A stretch of 64,000 nucleotides of DNA from Aquidulcibacter sp. (lineage in GTDB: Bacteria > Pseudomonadota > Alphaproteobacteria > Caulobacterales > Aquidulcibacteraceae), in NCBI GenBank assembly GCA_027532555.1, contig JAPZTJ010000007.1:1-64000 (forward strand), read 5' to 3'. The position numbers and the translations under genes are program-made. Below, one piece after another: positions 53,490 through 63,354 of this stretch (the stretch's first letter is position 1; the number at the start of each line of letters is the position of its first letter). Under the pieces are notes generated by a model. The model had not been told where the DNA came from. It ran no database searches and saw only the letters and a list, made by a program, of their open reading frames with translations.

Positions 53490-54785
53490 TTAGCGAATGC
53501 CGGGTACGTGCAGAGCAGCCTCTGCTTCAGCTTTTGCTTTCATGGCACCGCCTGCGTGACGGCCCAATTCAAGGCGGGCAATCGTACGGTTATGCACTTC
53601 ATCCGGGCCATCTGCTAAACGCAAGGTACGCTGATGGGCATAAGCCGAAGCCAAGCCAAAGTCTTGGCTGACCCCACCGCCACCATGGGCTTGGATGGCA
53701 TCATCAATGATTTGCAGGGCCATGTTTGGCGCTTGCACCTTGATCATTGCGATCTCAGCACGTGCAACCTTATTGCCCACCGTATCCATCATATAGGCTG
53801 CCTTTAGGCACAGCAGGCGGGTCATCTCAATATCGATGCGGGCGCGCGCGATGCGTTGCTCCCAGATCGAATGCTCGGCCACTGTCTTGCCAAACGCGAC
53901 GCGTGTGGTCAGGCGCTGACACATCTTTTCTAGCGCCATTTCAGCGACGCCAATGGTGCGCATGCAATGGTGGATGCGGCCCGGGCCCAAGCGGCCTTGC
54001 GCGATCTCAAAGCCAGCGCCTTCGCGCAAGATCAGGTTTTCCACTGGCACGCGCACATTTTCCATCTTCACTTCGAAATGGCCATGTGGCGCATCGTCAT
54101 AGCCAAATACGTGCAGCGGACGGACCAAGGTCACGCCTTTAGCATCCAAAGGCATCAGGATTTGGCTCTGCTGGGTGTAGGATTTGGCGCCAGGATCGGT
54201 CTTGCCCATCACGATGGCGACTTTGCAGCGTGGGTCACCCACGCCCGAGCTCCACCACTTCGTACCATTGATGACATATTCATCGCCCTCGCGCACGATG
54301 GAGGTCTGGATGTTGGTCGCGTCGGACGAAGCAACGGCAGGCTCGGTCATCAAGAAGGCCGAACGGATTTGCCCGTTCATCAAAGGCCGCAGCCACTTTT
54401 CCTTTTGCTCCAACGTGCCATAGCGCATCAGCACTTCCATATTGCCGGTGTCAGGTGCCGAGCAATTGAACACTTCAGAGGCAAAGCCAACGCGGCCCAA
54501 AATTTCAGCAATCGCCGAATAGGTGACGTTCGACAGGCCGGGGCCTTCAAATTCAAACGTATCATCGACATGGGCTGCGCCATGGCTTGGCGGCATAAAC
54601 ATGTTCCAAAGGCCAGCAGCCTTTGCTTTAACTTTGAGGTCTTCGACGACTTGGATGACCTTCCAACGCTCACCCTCAGCATCCTGTTGCTGATAAACCG
54701 GAATGGCAGGAATGATATGCTCCGCCATAAAGGCTTCAACGCGGTCGATCCAATGCTTGGTTACGTCTGAATGTTCGAAAATCAT
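53490..54785 (-). CDS. Acyl-CoA dehydrogenase
   Basis: This 431-residue flavoenzyme oxidises acyl-CoA to enoyl-CoA. It has the three-domain family layout: an N-terminal helical domain, a beta domain with [19 protein letters not shown] (about residues 136-154), [15 protein letters not shown], and a C-terminal helical domain with [13 protein letters not shown] and [16 protein letters not shown]. It resembles the ACAD11/long-chain-type subgroup. It ends near the bidirectional terminator. Chain-length preference is not evident. Confidence 0.92.
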   Translation of the reverse strand: MIFEHSDVTKHWIDRVEAFMAEHIIPAIPVYQQQDAEGERWKVIQVVEDLKVKAKAAGLWNMFMPPSHGAAHVDDTFEFEGPGLSNVTYSAIAEILGRVGFASEVFNCSAPDTGNMEVLMRYGTLEQKEKWLRPLMNGQIRSAFLMTEPAVASSDATNIQTSIVREGDEYVINGTKWWSSGVGDPRCKVAIVMGKTDPGAKSYTQQSQILMPLDAKGVTLVRPLHVFGYDDAPHGHFEVKMENVRVPVENLILREGAGFEIAQGRLGPGRIHHCMRTIGVAEMALEKMCQRLTTRVAFGKTVAEHSIWEQRIARARIDIEMTRLLCLKAAYMMDTVGNKVARAEIAMIKVQAPNMALQIIDDAIQAHGGGGVSQDFGLASAYAHQRTLRLADGPDEVHNRTIARLELGRHAGGAMKAKAEAEAALHVPGIR

Positions 54786-54903
54786 GTCGTGCTCCCTGTT
54801 TCGTGTTCTTGTACCTTAGAAGCAACCTAGCCCCGTGCTGGCGGGAGGGCAATCGAAAGCATGAGACTTGAAGCGGATAAAACTGCGGCATAAACAGCAC
54901 CGC

Positions 54904-55479
54904 ATGAAACTTGCCCCCGTTACCGCACACCTACACGATGTTTCCTTGGCCCCGCTGACCGAAGCGGACAGAAAAGAAATGCAGCCCGCCGCTGCAGACC
55001 CTGCTCTTTTTCGCTATTGGCCGCGCGACATGGCCGCAGACAAATGGGATCAGAACTTTGACTGGATGTTGCAGGAGCAAGCGGCTGGCCGTTGGCTTTT
55101 TCACACGGTCCGGGCGAGCAGCGGGCAGATTCTGGGCCAAACCTGCTACCTTGCGATTCGACCGGAGCATAAGGGCGTGGAGATCGGCGGGACTTGGTAT
55201 GTCACCAGTGCCCATGGCACTCAAGTTAATCCAGCCTGCAAGCTCGCCTTGTTGGACAATGCCTTTGCATGCGGCGCAGAGCGCGTGGAACTGAAGACGG
55301 ATGCGCGAAACGCACGCTCTCGCGCCGCGATCCATAAACTAGGTGCCTCCTTTGAAGGTATTTTTCGGCGACATCTCTTGCTGCCGGATGGCCATTGGCG
55401 CGACACGGCTTGGTTCTCCATTCTTCGGGACGAGTGGCCAACGGTCAAAGCAGGGCTGGAAGCTCGACTGGCGCGCTGA
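54904..55479 (+). CDS. GNAT-family acetyltransferase (RimJ/RimL-like)
   Basis: This 191-residue protein has the RimJ/RimL type GNAT layout: VSLAPLTEADRKEM near the start, CYLAIRPEHKGVEIGGTWYVT in the middle and VELKTDARNARSRAAIHKLGASFEGIFRRHLLLPDG, the acetyl-CoA-binding region. Target unknown. ATG 54904 is preferred over the frame start at 54868. It runs toward the convergent CCA-adding enzyme. Confidence 0.88.
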   Translation: MKLAPVTAHLHDVSLAPLTEADRKEMQPAAADPALFRYWPRDMAADKWDQNFDWMLQEQAAGRWLFHTVRASSGQILGQTCYLAIRPEHKGVEIGGTWYVTSAHGTQVNPACKLALLDNAFACGAERVELKTDARNARSRAAIHKLGASFEGIFRRHLLLPDGHWRDTAWFSILRDEWPTVKAGLEARLAR

Positions 55480-55482
55480 TTT

Positions 55483-56730
55483 TTACCCGAGCGCTTGGAC
55501 TAGGGCTTTCAGACGCTCGACCAAGCCCATTTCGTCCTCGGTAAAGTCATTTTCGACCCACCAACGCTCCAGCTCACGCAGTATATGGCCGATTGCAGGG
55601 CCAGGACGTGCGCCAGCTGCCAGCACTTGCTCACCCGTCACCGGAAAGCGCGGGGCGACAAAGCCGCTCGAGAGCGCGATCATCGCGCGCCATTGGCTGG
55701 TGCGACGGGGCTCTGGATCCCCCGCCCAAGCCAGCCTGACGCGGTCGAGATAAAGCGGTGTCCCCATCCAATACAGCGCGCGGCGGACTTCGCGGGCAGA
55801 AAGATAGGACTGGATTTCCGTTTGATCACCGGCCCACGCCAACAGACGATCACCCTCCGCACCCGACAGTTTGAGGCGGCTGACCAAGCCTGCAACCCGG
55901 GTTGGATCTCGAGGCAACAGCGCCATCAAGCGCTGCAGGGGCTCTGGGTCGAGGAAGAGGCTGTTCTCAATCTCGACCAAATGCTGCAAAGCTTCTAGAC
56001 CCTCGGCCTCAGGCAGAATGGCGGACAAAACCCCTGTTTTGGCCATGGCCGTTAAAGCGACGCGCGGATCGGGCGCCGCGAGGAGGCGCTTCAGCTCCAT
56101 CCAAACGCGTTCAACCGATAGTCTAGCGATACCGCCATTGTGGGCTGCACACGCCGCCAAAGCCGCGGGGTCAAGCTCACCCTTGCCGTAAAAGGCGTGG
56201 AAGCGAAAGAAGCGCATTATCCGCAAATAATCTTCCGTGACGCGCGTCTCGGGATCCCCCACAAAGCGGACGCGGCCAGCCTTGGCATCATCAACGCCTG
56301 TGCCGACGGGATCAAAGACGCGGCCTTGCGCGTCACAATAAAGCGCATTCATGGTCAGGTCGCGTCGCTGGGCGTCGGCCAACCAATTGTCAGTAAAAAC
56401 GACCTCAGCGTAGCGCCCATCGGTAGCGATATCAGTACGCAAGGTTGTCACTTCCACCGGCTTGCCCGCTGGAATCGCCGTCACCGTCCCGTGTGCCAGG
56501 CCTGTGGCCACCACTTTGATCCCGGCCGCTTTTAGGGCTGCGATCACGGCTTCAGGCGCTAATTGGGTCGCAATATCAATGTCATGCGCCAGTTTACCCA
56601 AAACAGCATCCCGCACGCACCCGCCAACCAAGCGGGCACAATCGGCCTGAACGCCATTGAGGGCCGTGAGAACAGCTTGCGCATCGGGATTACGCACCAA
56701 GGGATGGGTGGCGAGGCTGATTTCAGTCAT
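55483..56730 (-). CDS. CCA-adding tRNA nucleotidyltransferase / poly(A) polymerase family
   Basis: This 415-residue enzyme adds CCA to tRNA 3' ends or, less likely, a poly(A) tail. The nucleotidyltransferase signature is LVGGCVRDAVLGKLAHDIDIAT (about residues 36-57). YAEVVFTDNWLADAQRRDLTMNALY is the second conserved block, followed by RFVGDPETRVTEDYLRIMRFFRF. A C-terminal helical domain follows. The exact CCA-adding versus poly(A) role cannot be separated by eye. It starts 64 bases before the VOC gene stop upstream on the same strand. Confidence 0.93.
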   Translation of the reverse strand: MTEISLATHPLVRNPDAQAVLTALNGVQADCARLVGGCVRDAVLGKLAHDIDIATQLAPEAVIAALKAAGIKVVATGLAHGTVTAIPAGKPVEVTTLRTDIATDGRYAEVVFTDNWLADAQRRDLTMNALYCDAQGRVFDPVGTGVDDAKAGRVRFVGDPETRVTEDYLRIMRFFRFHAFYGKGELDPAALAACAAHNGGIARLSVERVWMELKRLLAAPDPRVALTAMAKTGVLSAILPEAEGLEALQHLVEIENSLFLDPEPLQRLMALLPRDPTRVAGLVSRLKLSGAEGDRLLAWAGDQTEIQSYLSAREVRRALYWMGTPLYLDRVRLAWAGDPEPRRTSQWRAMIALSSGFVAPRFPVTGEQVLAAGARPGPAIGHILRELERWWVENDFTEDEMGLVERLKALVQALG

Positions 56731-56794
56731 GCTGCGCAGATAGGGCTGAATGTGGCACCTGTCATCCCAATGACTGTAAGGCGCGAGTCACGCG

Positions 56795-57175
56795 TCAAGC
56801 GAAGTCACCAGTCTGCTGCCACAATTCGATCTTGGTGCCATCGGGATCGACCAGCCAAGCAAACTTGCCATAAGGCTCTTCCTGCACATCGCCTAGCATC
56901 TCGCCACCAGCGGCCAAAATCCTGACGACGAATGCATCAAGGTCATCGACCCGAAAGTTCAACATGACTTCCCGGGTCGATGGCGCAAAATAGGTGGTGT
57001 CCGCCGCAAACGGACTCCAGACCTGATCGCCAGCCTGACCCGCCAATGAAAAAGTGACGCCATAATCATCAAGCGCCAAACCTAACACATCGCGATACCA
57101 AGCCTTCAAACGGTCCGGGTCAGGGCTTTTGATAAAAACCCCGCCCAGACCCAAAATGCGACCGCGATCTGTCAT
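56795..57175 (-). CDS. VOC-family (glyoxalase-like) protein
   Basis: This 126-residue protein has one VOC module: LGGVFIKSPDPDRLKAWYRDVLGL at the start, REVMLNFRVDDLDAFV and DPDGTKIELWQQ at the end, with a metal-ligand Glu in the last motif. The substrate is unknown. It lies 9 bases downstream of the acyl-CoA synthetase gene and is probably co-transcribed with it. Confidence 0.85.
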   Translation of the reverse strand: MTDRGRILGLGGVFIKSPDPDRLKAWYRDVLGLALDDYGVTFSLAGQAGDQVWSPFAADTTYFAPSTREVMLNFRVDDLDAFVVRILAAGGEMLGDVQEEPYGKFAWLVDPDGTKIELWQQTGDFA

Positions 57176-57184
57176 GCCACGCTC

Positions 57185-58900
57185 CTATTCAAACAGTGCT
57201 TTAAGCTCCCGCTTCAGGATTTTGCCATTCGCATTACGCAACAAAGGCTCATACATAATGCGCACATGGGCGGGAACTTTGAAGCTGGCAAGCGAAGCAC
57301 CAACCCAGCGCTTTAGTTCTTCCGCTGTCAGGGTCGAGCCCGGTGGCACCGTCACCACCGCACCCACTTCTTCGCCCAAAACCTTATCTGGCACGCCGAC
57401 AATCGCAGCATCGGAGATATCGGGGTGCTTGTAGAGGATATCCTCAATCTCGGAACAATAGACGTTCTCGCCACCACGAATGATCATGTCCTTGGCGCGA
57501 TCGACGATGAAGATGAAGCCTTCCTCATCCATTTTGACCAGATCGCCCGACTTGAACCAGCCACCGCCAAAAGCGGCTTCGGTGGCTTCAGGCTTATTCC
57601 AATAGCCGACGATTACGTTCGGGCCGCGGATCCAAAGCTCACCGACTTCGCCGAGTGGCACGTCTTGGCCATAACCATCGACCACCCGCACATCATTGAT
57701 CGGGTGAGCGGGACCGCAAGACAGCGGCCGCAACTCATAATCTTCCGAGCCGATATTGGTGACGGCAGCCGAGGTCTCGGTCAGGCCATAACCTTGACCG
57801 GGAGACACTTTCGGGAAGGTCTCGACAATCTTGCGGACCAATTCTGCCGAGGATGGCGCACCACCGTAAGAGACGCTCTCCACTGTAGAGGTATCAAACT
57901 CTTTCAACTGGGGATGCTCAATCACTTGCCAGGCAATGGCAGGCACACCGCCGAAGCTGTTGATCTTTTCCTTTTCGATCAACTCAATGCCTTTGAGTGC
58001 ATCCCAGCGGTGCATCATCACAATCTTGACGCCTTGCGCCACTGAAGGCACCAAAACGGCGTGACAGCCCGTGACGTGGAAAAAGGGGATAGCCAGCAGT
58101 GTCGCCTTCTTGGGCAAGGTCGGGTCTGGTGCTGGCGGGGTCTCACCCCGACGCAGGAATTGGCGGGCGGTATTGACCATCATATTCATCAGATTGGTGA
58201 TGACGTTGCGGTGCGTGCCAAAGGCACCTTTAGGCGCGCCGGTTGTGCCGGAAGTGTAAAACAGGGTGCAGAGGTCTTCTGGATCAAGCTCGACATTCGG
58301 CACTGCTGTCTCCGGCAGGTCCGCCCAAGAGACGGATTCACCGATCAAATCTTCCAACGCGATCGAGCCAGCTGGTTTATCGTCTCCGCCGCGCGCGACA
58401 ATGAGTGCCTTCAAATTTGGAATATTGGGAAGCTTTTCCGCGATACGATCTGCGCGCTCCACATCCACAATCGCGAGGACAGAACCTGAGTCGCGCAGGC
58501 CATATTCGAGCTCATCGGCCGTCCACCATGCATTGAGCGGGCAAATCATTGCGCCAATGATGACGCTCGCCCAGAAAACCACAGGCCATTCGGGCAGATT
58601 GCGCATCACAAGGGCAACCCGGTCGCCCTTTTGAACGCCGTAGGTGTCTTTCAGAATATGGGCGAGCTTCGCAGCCGCATTGGCGTGGGCGCGATAGGTA
58701 ATCCGCTCATGGCCATAAACCAGAAACTCAAGTTCGCCATGCGAGCGACCAATATCGAAGATGTCGCGCAAATTCTGTGGGCCGACCTTATAAACGCGAA
58801 GCTCCTGACCTCGAATGGTCTTGGTTTCGATCTCAAGAGGGCCGCCAGGACCTGTTAGAATGGCGTGAGTTTGTGCAACCGACATGGCTGGAAATGGCAT
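57185..58900 (-). CDS. Acyl-CoA synthetase (AMP-forming)
   Basis: This 571-residue enzyme activates a carboxylic acid to its CoA ester through an acyl-AMP. The phosphate loop is LFYTSGTTGAPKGA (about residues 212-225). GYGLTETSAAV is the adenine-contact motif, WIRGPNVIVGYWNKPEAT and GWFKSGDLVKM are later conserved blocks, and GGENVYCSEIE plus NANGKILKREL holds the C-terminal lysine. It resembles fatty-acid or aryl-acid CoA ligases. A co-transcribed VOC gene follows. The start may be ATG 58900 or the Met five codons later. Confidence 0.93.
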   Translation of the reverse strand: MPFPAMSVAQTHAILTGPGGPLEIETKTIRGQELRVYKVGPQNLRDIFDIGRSHGELEFLVYGHERITYRAHANAAAKLAHILKDTYGVQKGDRVALVMRNLPEWPVVFWASVIIGAMICPLNAWWTADELEYGLRDSGSVLAIVDVERADRIAEKLPNIPNLKALIVARGGDDKPAGSIALEDLIGESVSWADLPETAVPNVELDPEDLCTLFYTSGTTGAPKGAFGTHRNVITNLMNMMVNTARQFLRRGETPPAPDPTLPKKATLLAIPFFHVTGCHAVLVPSVAQGVKIVMMHRWDALKGIELIEKEKINSFGGVPAIAWQVIEHPQLKEFDTSTVESVSYGGAPSSAELVRKIVETFPKVSPGQGYGLTETSAAVTNIGSEDYELRPLSCGPAHPINDVRVVDGYGQDVPLGEVGELWIRGPNVIVGYWNKPEATEAAFGGGWFKSGDLVKMDEEGFIFIVDRAKDMIIRGGENVYCSEIEDILYKHPDISDAAIVGVPDKVLGEEVGAVVTVPPGSTLTAEELKRWVGASLASFKVPAHVRIMYEPLLRNANGKILKRELKALFE

Positions 58901-59142
58901 TGATGTTTCCTCTCCCTGATGGGATTATGTGCCGCCTCTTTGGGCGTTTGATGCAGGTATTCAACGAGAGAAGCTGCAAAGCAAGGGAAAATCATGCGAC
59001 TTCTGGGATGATTGCAGCCAAATAATCCAAGACCCGCTATACCCGCTGCAGACAAGGTCAAAAGCCGATGACAATTGGCCCAATCGTCCCCACATAAGGG
59101 TGAAGAAAGCGCCGTGAGCTTCGGCCCGTACAGGAGCAGGAT

Positions 59143-59697
59143 ATGCTACAGAAACGCCCTAAAAATCGCCTGATCGGACTCGCGCTGGCGCTTAGCCTCC
59201 CGCTTTTCGCCGCTGCCTGTGGCGCAAAGGATGATCAGGTCGGTGGGTTCACCAACGACTTGACGGGCAATGAGATTAAAGTAACCGCGCTGCGCGATCC
59301 ACAATTGCCGCAAATCACCTGCTATTTCGGATCCTTCGACCGCAGCCTGATCGATCGTTTGGGCAATGGCAATTGGTTTGAGAACCCTTCCAACACCGCC
59401 ATTGATTGCCATCAGACGAGCCCCATCGATGCGACCACTTTGGCGACTCTACCAAAGAATGCCGAAGTCTTCTCCAAAGGCTCCAGCCTGTTTTTCAAAA
59501 GCATTGCGTTGCGCCGGATCGTGGACGTCCCAAACCAATCCATTGTCTATGTCTCCTATAGTCGTGAATTGGTGGCCGCCTCGGCAAAACTAGGCATGAG
59601 TGTTGTCCCAGTCACCTTTCAAGCGCCGCCGGCACCACCGGCACCTGCTGCTGCGCCTGCACCTGCATCTGCACCTGCCCCTAACGCCAAGCCCTAA
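59143..59697 (+). CDS. CreA-family lipoprotein
   Basis: This 184-residue protein matches CreA in its core: [24 protein letters not shown] near residues 43-66, [10 protein letters not shown] and [16 protein letters not shown], with a conserved cysteine pair. It has a lipobox-like end to its signal segment (LFAAACGAK), so it may be a lipoprotein. The C-terminal tail is a low-complexity Pro/Ala repeat. The role of CreA is not established. It is 50 bases ahead of uvrC. Confidence 0.85.
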   Translation: MLQKRPKNRLIGLALALSLPLFAAACGAKDDQVGGFTNDLTGNEIKVTALRDPQLPQITCYFGSFDRSLIDRLGNGNWFENPSNTAIDCHQTSPIDATTLATLPKNAEVFSKGSSLFFKSIALRRIVDVPNQSIVYVSYSRELVAASAKLGMSVVPVTFQAPPAPPAPAAAPAPASAPAPNAKP

Positions 59698-59747
59698 AGC
59701 GAAGGGGCCTTGCCATCGGGCGCTGTCGCGTGCACCTCAGTCAGACC

Positions 59748-61721
59748 ATGTCTAAGGCCGATTCAACCCCCCTGCCCGATCTAGCCGACCTGCCGGGTGA
59801 AGCCACACCCGCGAAAGGACTGCTCTTGGGGGTGGAGGTAATCCGCGATCATTTGCGGCGCCTGCCCGGAAAGCCAGGCGTCTACCGCATGATCGGTGCG
59901 GAAGGCGAAGTGCTCTATGTCGGCAAAGCAAAGAATCTAAAGAACCGGGTCACATCCTATGCCCGCGGTCTTGGCCATTCTAACCGCATTGCCCGCATGA
60001 TCGACTTGACCCGCGCGATGGAATTCGTGGTTACGGCAACCGAGACAGAAGCGCTTCTCCTGGAAGCTAATTTGATCAAGCGTTTGCGTCCACGCTTCAA
60101 CATTTTAATGCGTGACGATAAGTCCTTTCCCTATATCTCGATCCGTCGCGATCATGCCGCACCCCAGATTGCCAAGCATCGCGGTGCCCGTGCCAAAAAT
60201 GTTGATTACTTTGGCCCCTTTGCCAGCGCTTGGGCCGTCAATGCCAGCCTCACAACGTTGCAAAAGGCGTTTCTGCTGCGCTCTTGCACCGACAGCGTCT
60301 ATGATGGGCGGTCCCGGCCTTGCATGCTGCACCAGATTAAACGCTGTTCGGCCCCCTGCGTTGGCCTGATCAGCGATGAAGATTACGGTGACTTGGTCGA
60401 TGAGGCGACGGCATTTCTGCGCGGCAAGTCGGTCGACCTGCAAAAGCGCCTCGCCGATGATATGCATGAAGCTGCCGAGACCTTGGACTTTGAGCGCGCG
60501 GCCCGCTTACGCGACCGGATCAAGGCGCTTGCCAGTATTCGGGCCGTTCAGGGGATAAACCCGCAAAGCTTCCAAGAAGCCGACGTGTTTGGGGTGGCTT
60601 TGAATGGCGGGATGAGTTGTATCCAAGTCTTCTTCTTCCGCGCCGGGCAGAATTGGGGCAATCGCGCTTATTTTCCTAAGCACGAGAAAGACGCCACCGA
60701 GGCAGAAATCTTGGATGCCTTTATGGCGCAATTCTATGACGATAAGCCCGCGCCAAGTCTGATCCTGACCAGCCATACCCTACCTGAAGAAGCTTTGTTG
60801 GCCGAGGCCTTGAGCTTGCGGATGGATGCCAAGGTTGAAATACGTTGCCCCCAACGCGGAGAAAAGCGCGATACGGTCGCCCATGCTACGTCCAATGCCC
60901 GCGAAGCTTTAGCGCGCAAAATGGCCGAAAGCAGCACCCAGACTAAATTGCTTGACGGGGTCGCCGACATATTCGGTCTAGCGGCCAGCCCACAGCGGAT
61001 CGAGGTCTATGACAACTCGCACATCCAAGGCAGTCATGCAGTCGGTGCCATGATCGTGGCCGGACCTGATGGATTTGAGAAAAGCCAATACCGGAAGTGG
61101 ACCATCAAGGACGCCAAGGGCGGCGACGACTTTGCCATGATGCGCGAGGTCTTCACCCGCCGCTTTGCGCGCCTGATCCAGCCTGAGCCGGAAGATTTGC
61201 CACCGAGCGTTGATATGGACGGTAATCTGATCGACGAGGGCAGTCGCAAGAACCGCCAACAAGACTCCGCTTGGCCGGACATTGTTTTGATCGATGGCGG
61301 CGAGCAGCAATTGGCCGTCGTTGTCAGTGTCGCAAAAGAATTGGGGCTCGAAGAAGACATCACCTTGATTTCCATTGCCAAAGGGGTCGACCGTGATGCG
61401 GGCCGCGAGTTTTTTCATACGCCGGGTCGAGCGCCATTCCGCCTAGAGCCCAAAGACCCGGTCCTCTATTATCTTCAACGCCTGCGCGATGAGGCACACC
61501 GCTTTGCCATTGGCGCGCACCGACAAAAACGCTCGATCGCCATTTCGAAAAACCCGCTTGACGAGATTTCAGGCGTCGGCCCGATGCGCAAGAAGGCTAT
61601 TTTGGCGCGCTTTGGTTCTGCACGCGGCGTGGCACGAGCAAGCCTGACTGAACTGATGGAAGTGCCCGGCGTCAACGAAGAGCTGGCTGCGCGAATCCAA
61701 GCCTATTTTCAAAGGACATAA
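59748..61721 (+). CDS. uvrC: UvrC, excinuclease ABC subunit C
   Basis: This protein of about 657 residues makes the dual incisions of nucleotide excision repair. It has an N-terminal GIY-YIG nuclease (KPGVYRMIG, then [15 protein letters not shown]), a UVR motif ([23 protein letters not shown]), an RNase H-like domain with [11 protein letters not shown] and [10 protein letters not shown], and C-terminal helix-hairpin-helix motifs ([17 protein letters not shown], then [12 protein letters not shown]). An in-frame GTG at 59730 is an alternative start. Its stop overlaps the pgsA start by one base. Confidence 0.96.
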   Translation: MSKADSTPLPDLADLPGEATPAKGLLLGVEVIRDHLRRLPGKPGVYRMIGAEGEVLYVGKAKNLKNRVTSYARGLGHSNRIARMIDLTRAMEFVVTATETEALLLEANLIKRLRPRFNILMRDDKSFPYISIRRDHAAPQIAKHRGARAKNVDYFGPFASAWAVNASLTTLQKAFLLRSCTDSVYDGRSRPCMLHQIKRCSAPCVGLISDEDYGDLVDEATAFLRGKSVDLQKRLADDMHEAAETLDFERAARLRDRIKALASIRAVQGINPQSFQEADVFGVALNGGMSCIQVFFFRAGQNWGNRAYFPKHEKDATEAEILDAFMAQFYDDKPAPSLILTSHTLPEEALLAEALSLRMDAKVEIRCPQRGEKRDTVAHATSNAREALARKMAESSTQTKLLDGVADIFGLAASPQRIEVYDNSHIQGSHAVGAMIVAGPDGFEKSQYRKWTIKDAKGGDDFAMMREVFTRRFARLIQPEPEDLPPSVDMDGNLIDEGSRKNRQQDSAWPDIVLIDGGEQQLAVVVSVAKELGLEEDITLISIAKGVDRDAGREFFHTPGRAPFRLEPKDPVLYYLQRLRDEAHRFAIGAHRQKRSIAISKNPLDEISGVGPMRKKAILARFGSARGVARASLTELMEVPGVNEELAARIQAYFQRT

Positions 61722-62347
61722 TGATGAAGTGGCTCCCCAATGCCGTCTCGATCAGCAGATTGGCTCTTGCGCCTCTGATTGGCTACTTAATCTGCATCGG
61801 GTTGGCCAAGGGTGTGGCTAATCGCGAACTTGAATGGGCGTTTGGCCTGTTTGTGTTCTCCGCCTTGACCGATTGGCTGGACGGCTTTCTGGCGCGCAAA
61901 CTCGATGCGAAGAGTGAGCTGGGCGGTAAATTGGACCTTTGGGGCGATAAGATTTTGGTTGGCATCACCTTGTTGGCCTTATGGGCTGGGTGGATCATGC
62001 AGAATAACCCGCAAGACGATTTTTTTGCAGGGGCTTTGGGAGATCCAATAGGGGTGGCGGCCGGGCTTTTCTTCCTGCTCGCTATTCCTGTGCGCGACAG
62101 CTTGGTCACACGCCTTCGCGCGCAGGCCAGCTTAAAGGGAATCTCCTTATCCCCCACGTTTGCGGCCAAATCCAAAACAGCGGTGATTATGGGAGGGATG
62201 GGCGTGTTGCTAGCAGGCCTTGCGACTGGTCTATCCGAATTGGGCTATGCTGGATTTGCCATTCTCGTCTTGGGTGCTTTGATGTCGATTTGGACCGGCC
62301 TGTCCTATTTCAGGGCCGCACGCGGGGCCGGCAGCACAGAGGCCTAA
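61721..62347 (+). CDS. pgsA: CDP-diacylglycerol--glycerol-3-phosphate 3-phosphatidyltransferase
   Basis: This 208-residue inner-membrane enzyme makes phosphatidylglycerol phosphate. The CDP-alcohol phosphotransferase motif is complete: DGFLARKLDAKSELGGKLDLWGD matches D-G-x2-A-R-x8-G-x3-D-x3-D (about residues 50-72). Four to six helices are predicted. uvrC-pgsA adjacency is common in proteobacteria. A second ATG immediately follows at 61724. It overlaps the convergent PAS gene by 4 bases. Confidence 0.93.
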   Translation: MMKWLPNAVSISRLALAPLIGYLICIGLAKGVANRELEWAFGLFVFSALTDWLDGFLARKLDAKSELGGKLDLWGDKILVGITLLALWAGWIMQNNPQDDFFAGALGDPIGVAAGLFFLLAIPVRDSLVTRLRAQASLKGISLSPTFAAKSKTAVIMGGMGVLLAGLATGLSELGYAGFAILVLGALMSIWTGLSYFRAARGAGSTEA

Positions 62348-62808
62348 GCCGTCAACATCCGCTGAAGCGCCCAGTTTGGCGCGCGTGCACCCGATAGCGC
62401 AATATCGAGGCCGATCACAGCTTCAACGTCTTCATCGCGTCCCAGTGGCAGCCGCATCCAAAAACGCACGGCATGGCCATGCACACCTACTTCAGCAGGT
62501 GCCACGCCACAGGAAGGTTTCCGCTCACTGACAACACGTTGGATGGTCTCAGCAGAGCCTGGAAGCTCTGGCTGAACTAAGCACAGGCGCGGATCATCGC
62601 CGAATACATCGCGAAGCGCGCTACCGGCGACGCGCACACGCGGCCCTTCCAAGGCCTTGGTCTCGATTAACGAGATAAACGGCAAAAGTGGTCCAAATGC
62701 ACGGGGCTGAAAGCTCTCACGTGTCGGCATTGCCGAGCAGCCAGCTGCGCTGTTCCAGACGTCGAATAAACGACGCTGTTCTTCTAGCAGCAATTGAGCT
62801 CGGAACAT
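62344..62808 (-). CDS. PAS-domain protein (PAS_5 type)
   Basis: This protein of about 154 residues has the alphaproteobacterial PAS_5 layout: LFDVWNSAAGCSAMPTRESFQP near the start, LPFISLIETKALEGPRVRVAGSALRDVFG in the middle, then a short hydrophobic end. PAS_5 proteins occur alone in these genomes and are thought to be sensors; ligand unknown. The frame extends to a TTG at 62868, but ATG 62808 is preferred because the conserved region starts soon after it. It follows mucR on the same strand. Confidence 0.75.
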   Translation of the reverse strand: MFRAQLLLEEQRRLFDVWNSAAGCSAMPTRESFQPRAFGPLLPFISLIETKALEGPRVRVAGSALRDVFGDDPRLCLVQPELPGSAETIQRVVSERKPSCGVAPAEVGVHGHAVRFWMRLPLGRDEDVEAVIGLDIALSGARAPNWALQRMLTA

Positions 62809-62920
62809 TGACACCAATATTAACCCCCTGTTGAGATTAGTATCAGTGATTTGCACCGAATCGCGCAAGAGTCTTTATGTATAGCAAGAGATTATTTTCA
62901 TCTTTTCACTGCGAATACTT

Positions 62921-62936
62921 GTTTCGCTAACGAAAC
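62921..62936 (-). terminator. Small hairpin downstream of mucR
   Basis: GTTTCG pairs with CGAAAC across CTAA, 14 bases beyond the mucR stop on the minus strand. No U-run follows, so termination strength is uncertain. Confidence 0.35.
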
Positions 62937-62949
62937 GATCTCTTAATAG

Positions 62950-63354
62950 TTAACGGCGACCGCGTCCCAAGCCAATTTTCTTGGCTAATTCAGAGCGCGC
63001 TGCAGCATAATTTGGCGCGACCATCGGATAATCTGCGGGCAGACCCCACTTTGTGCGATATTCATCTGGCGACATGTCATAAGAGGAACGTAAGTGGCGC
63101 TTTAGCGACTTGAACTTCTTACCATCCTCCAGACAGACGATATGGTCGGGGAAAACAGATTTCTTGGCAGGCACGGCAGGAACCAATTCCTTGGACTCAA
63201 CAACCGGTGCACCTCCATGTGTATTCTTCAATGACGCATAGACCGTCGAGATCAGGCCAGGCAATTCCGAAGAGGGAAGTTCATTGCCAGCCACATAGGC
63301 CGCAACGATCTCAACCGTCATCTCAATTAAACTGGCATCCGTGTTTTCAGACAT
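62950..63354 (-). CDS. MucR/Ros-family transcriptional regulator
   Basis: This 134-residue regulator has an N-terminal oligomerisation segment (LIEMTVEIVAAYVAGNELPSSELPGLI) and the zinc-finger-type DNA-binding region (IVCLEDGKKFKSLKRHLRSSYDMSPDEYRTKWGLPADYPMVAPNYAAARS). MucR/Ros proteins bind AT-rich DNA and often repress their own gene and envelope, exopolysaccharide or cell-cycle genes. The upstream stretch here is strongly AT-rich, which fits autoregulation. Confidence 0.93.
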   Translation of the reverse strand: MSENTDASLIEMTVEIVAAYVAGNELPSSELPGLISTVYASLKNTHGGAPVVESKELVPAVPAKKSVFPDHIVCLEDGKKFKSLKRHLRSSYDMSPDEYRTKWGLPADYPMVAPNYAAARSELAKKIGLGRGRR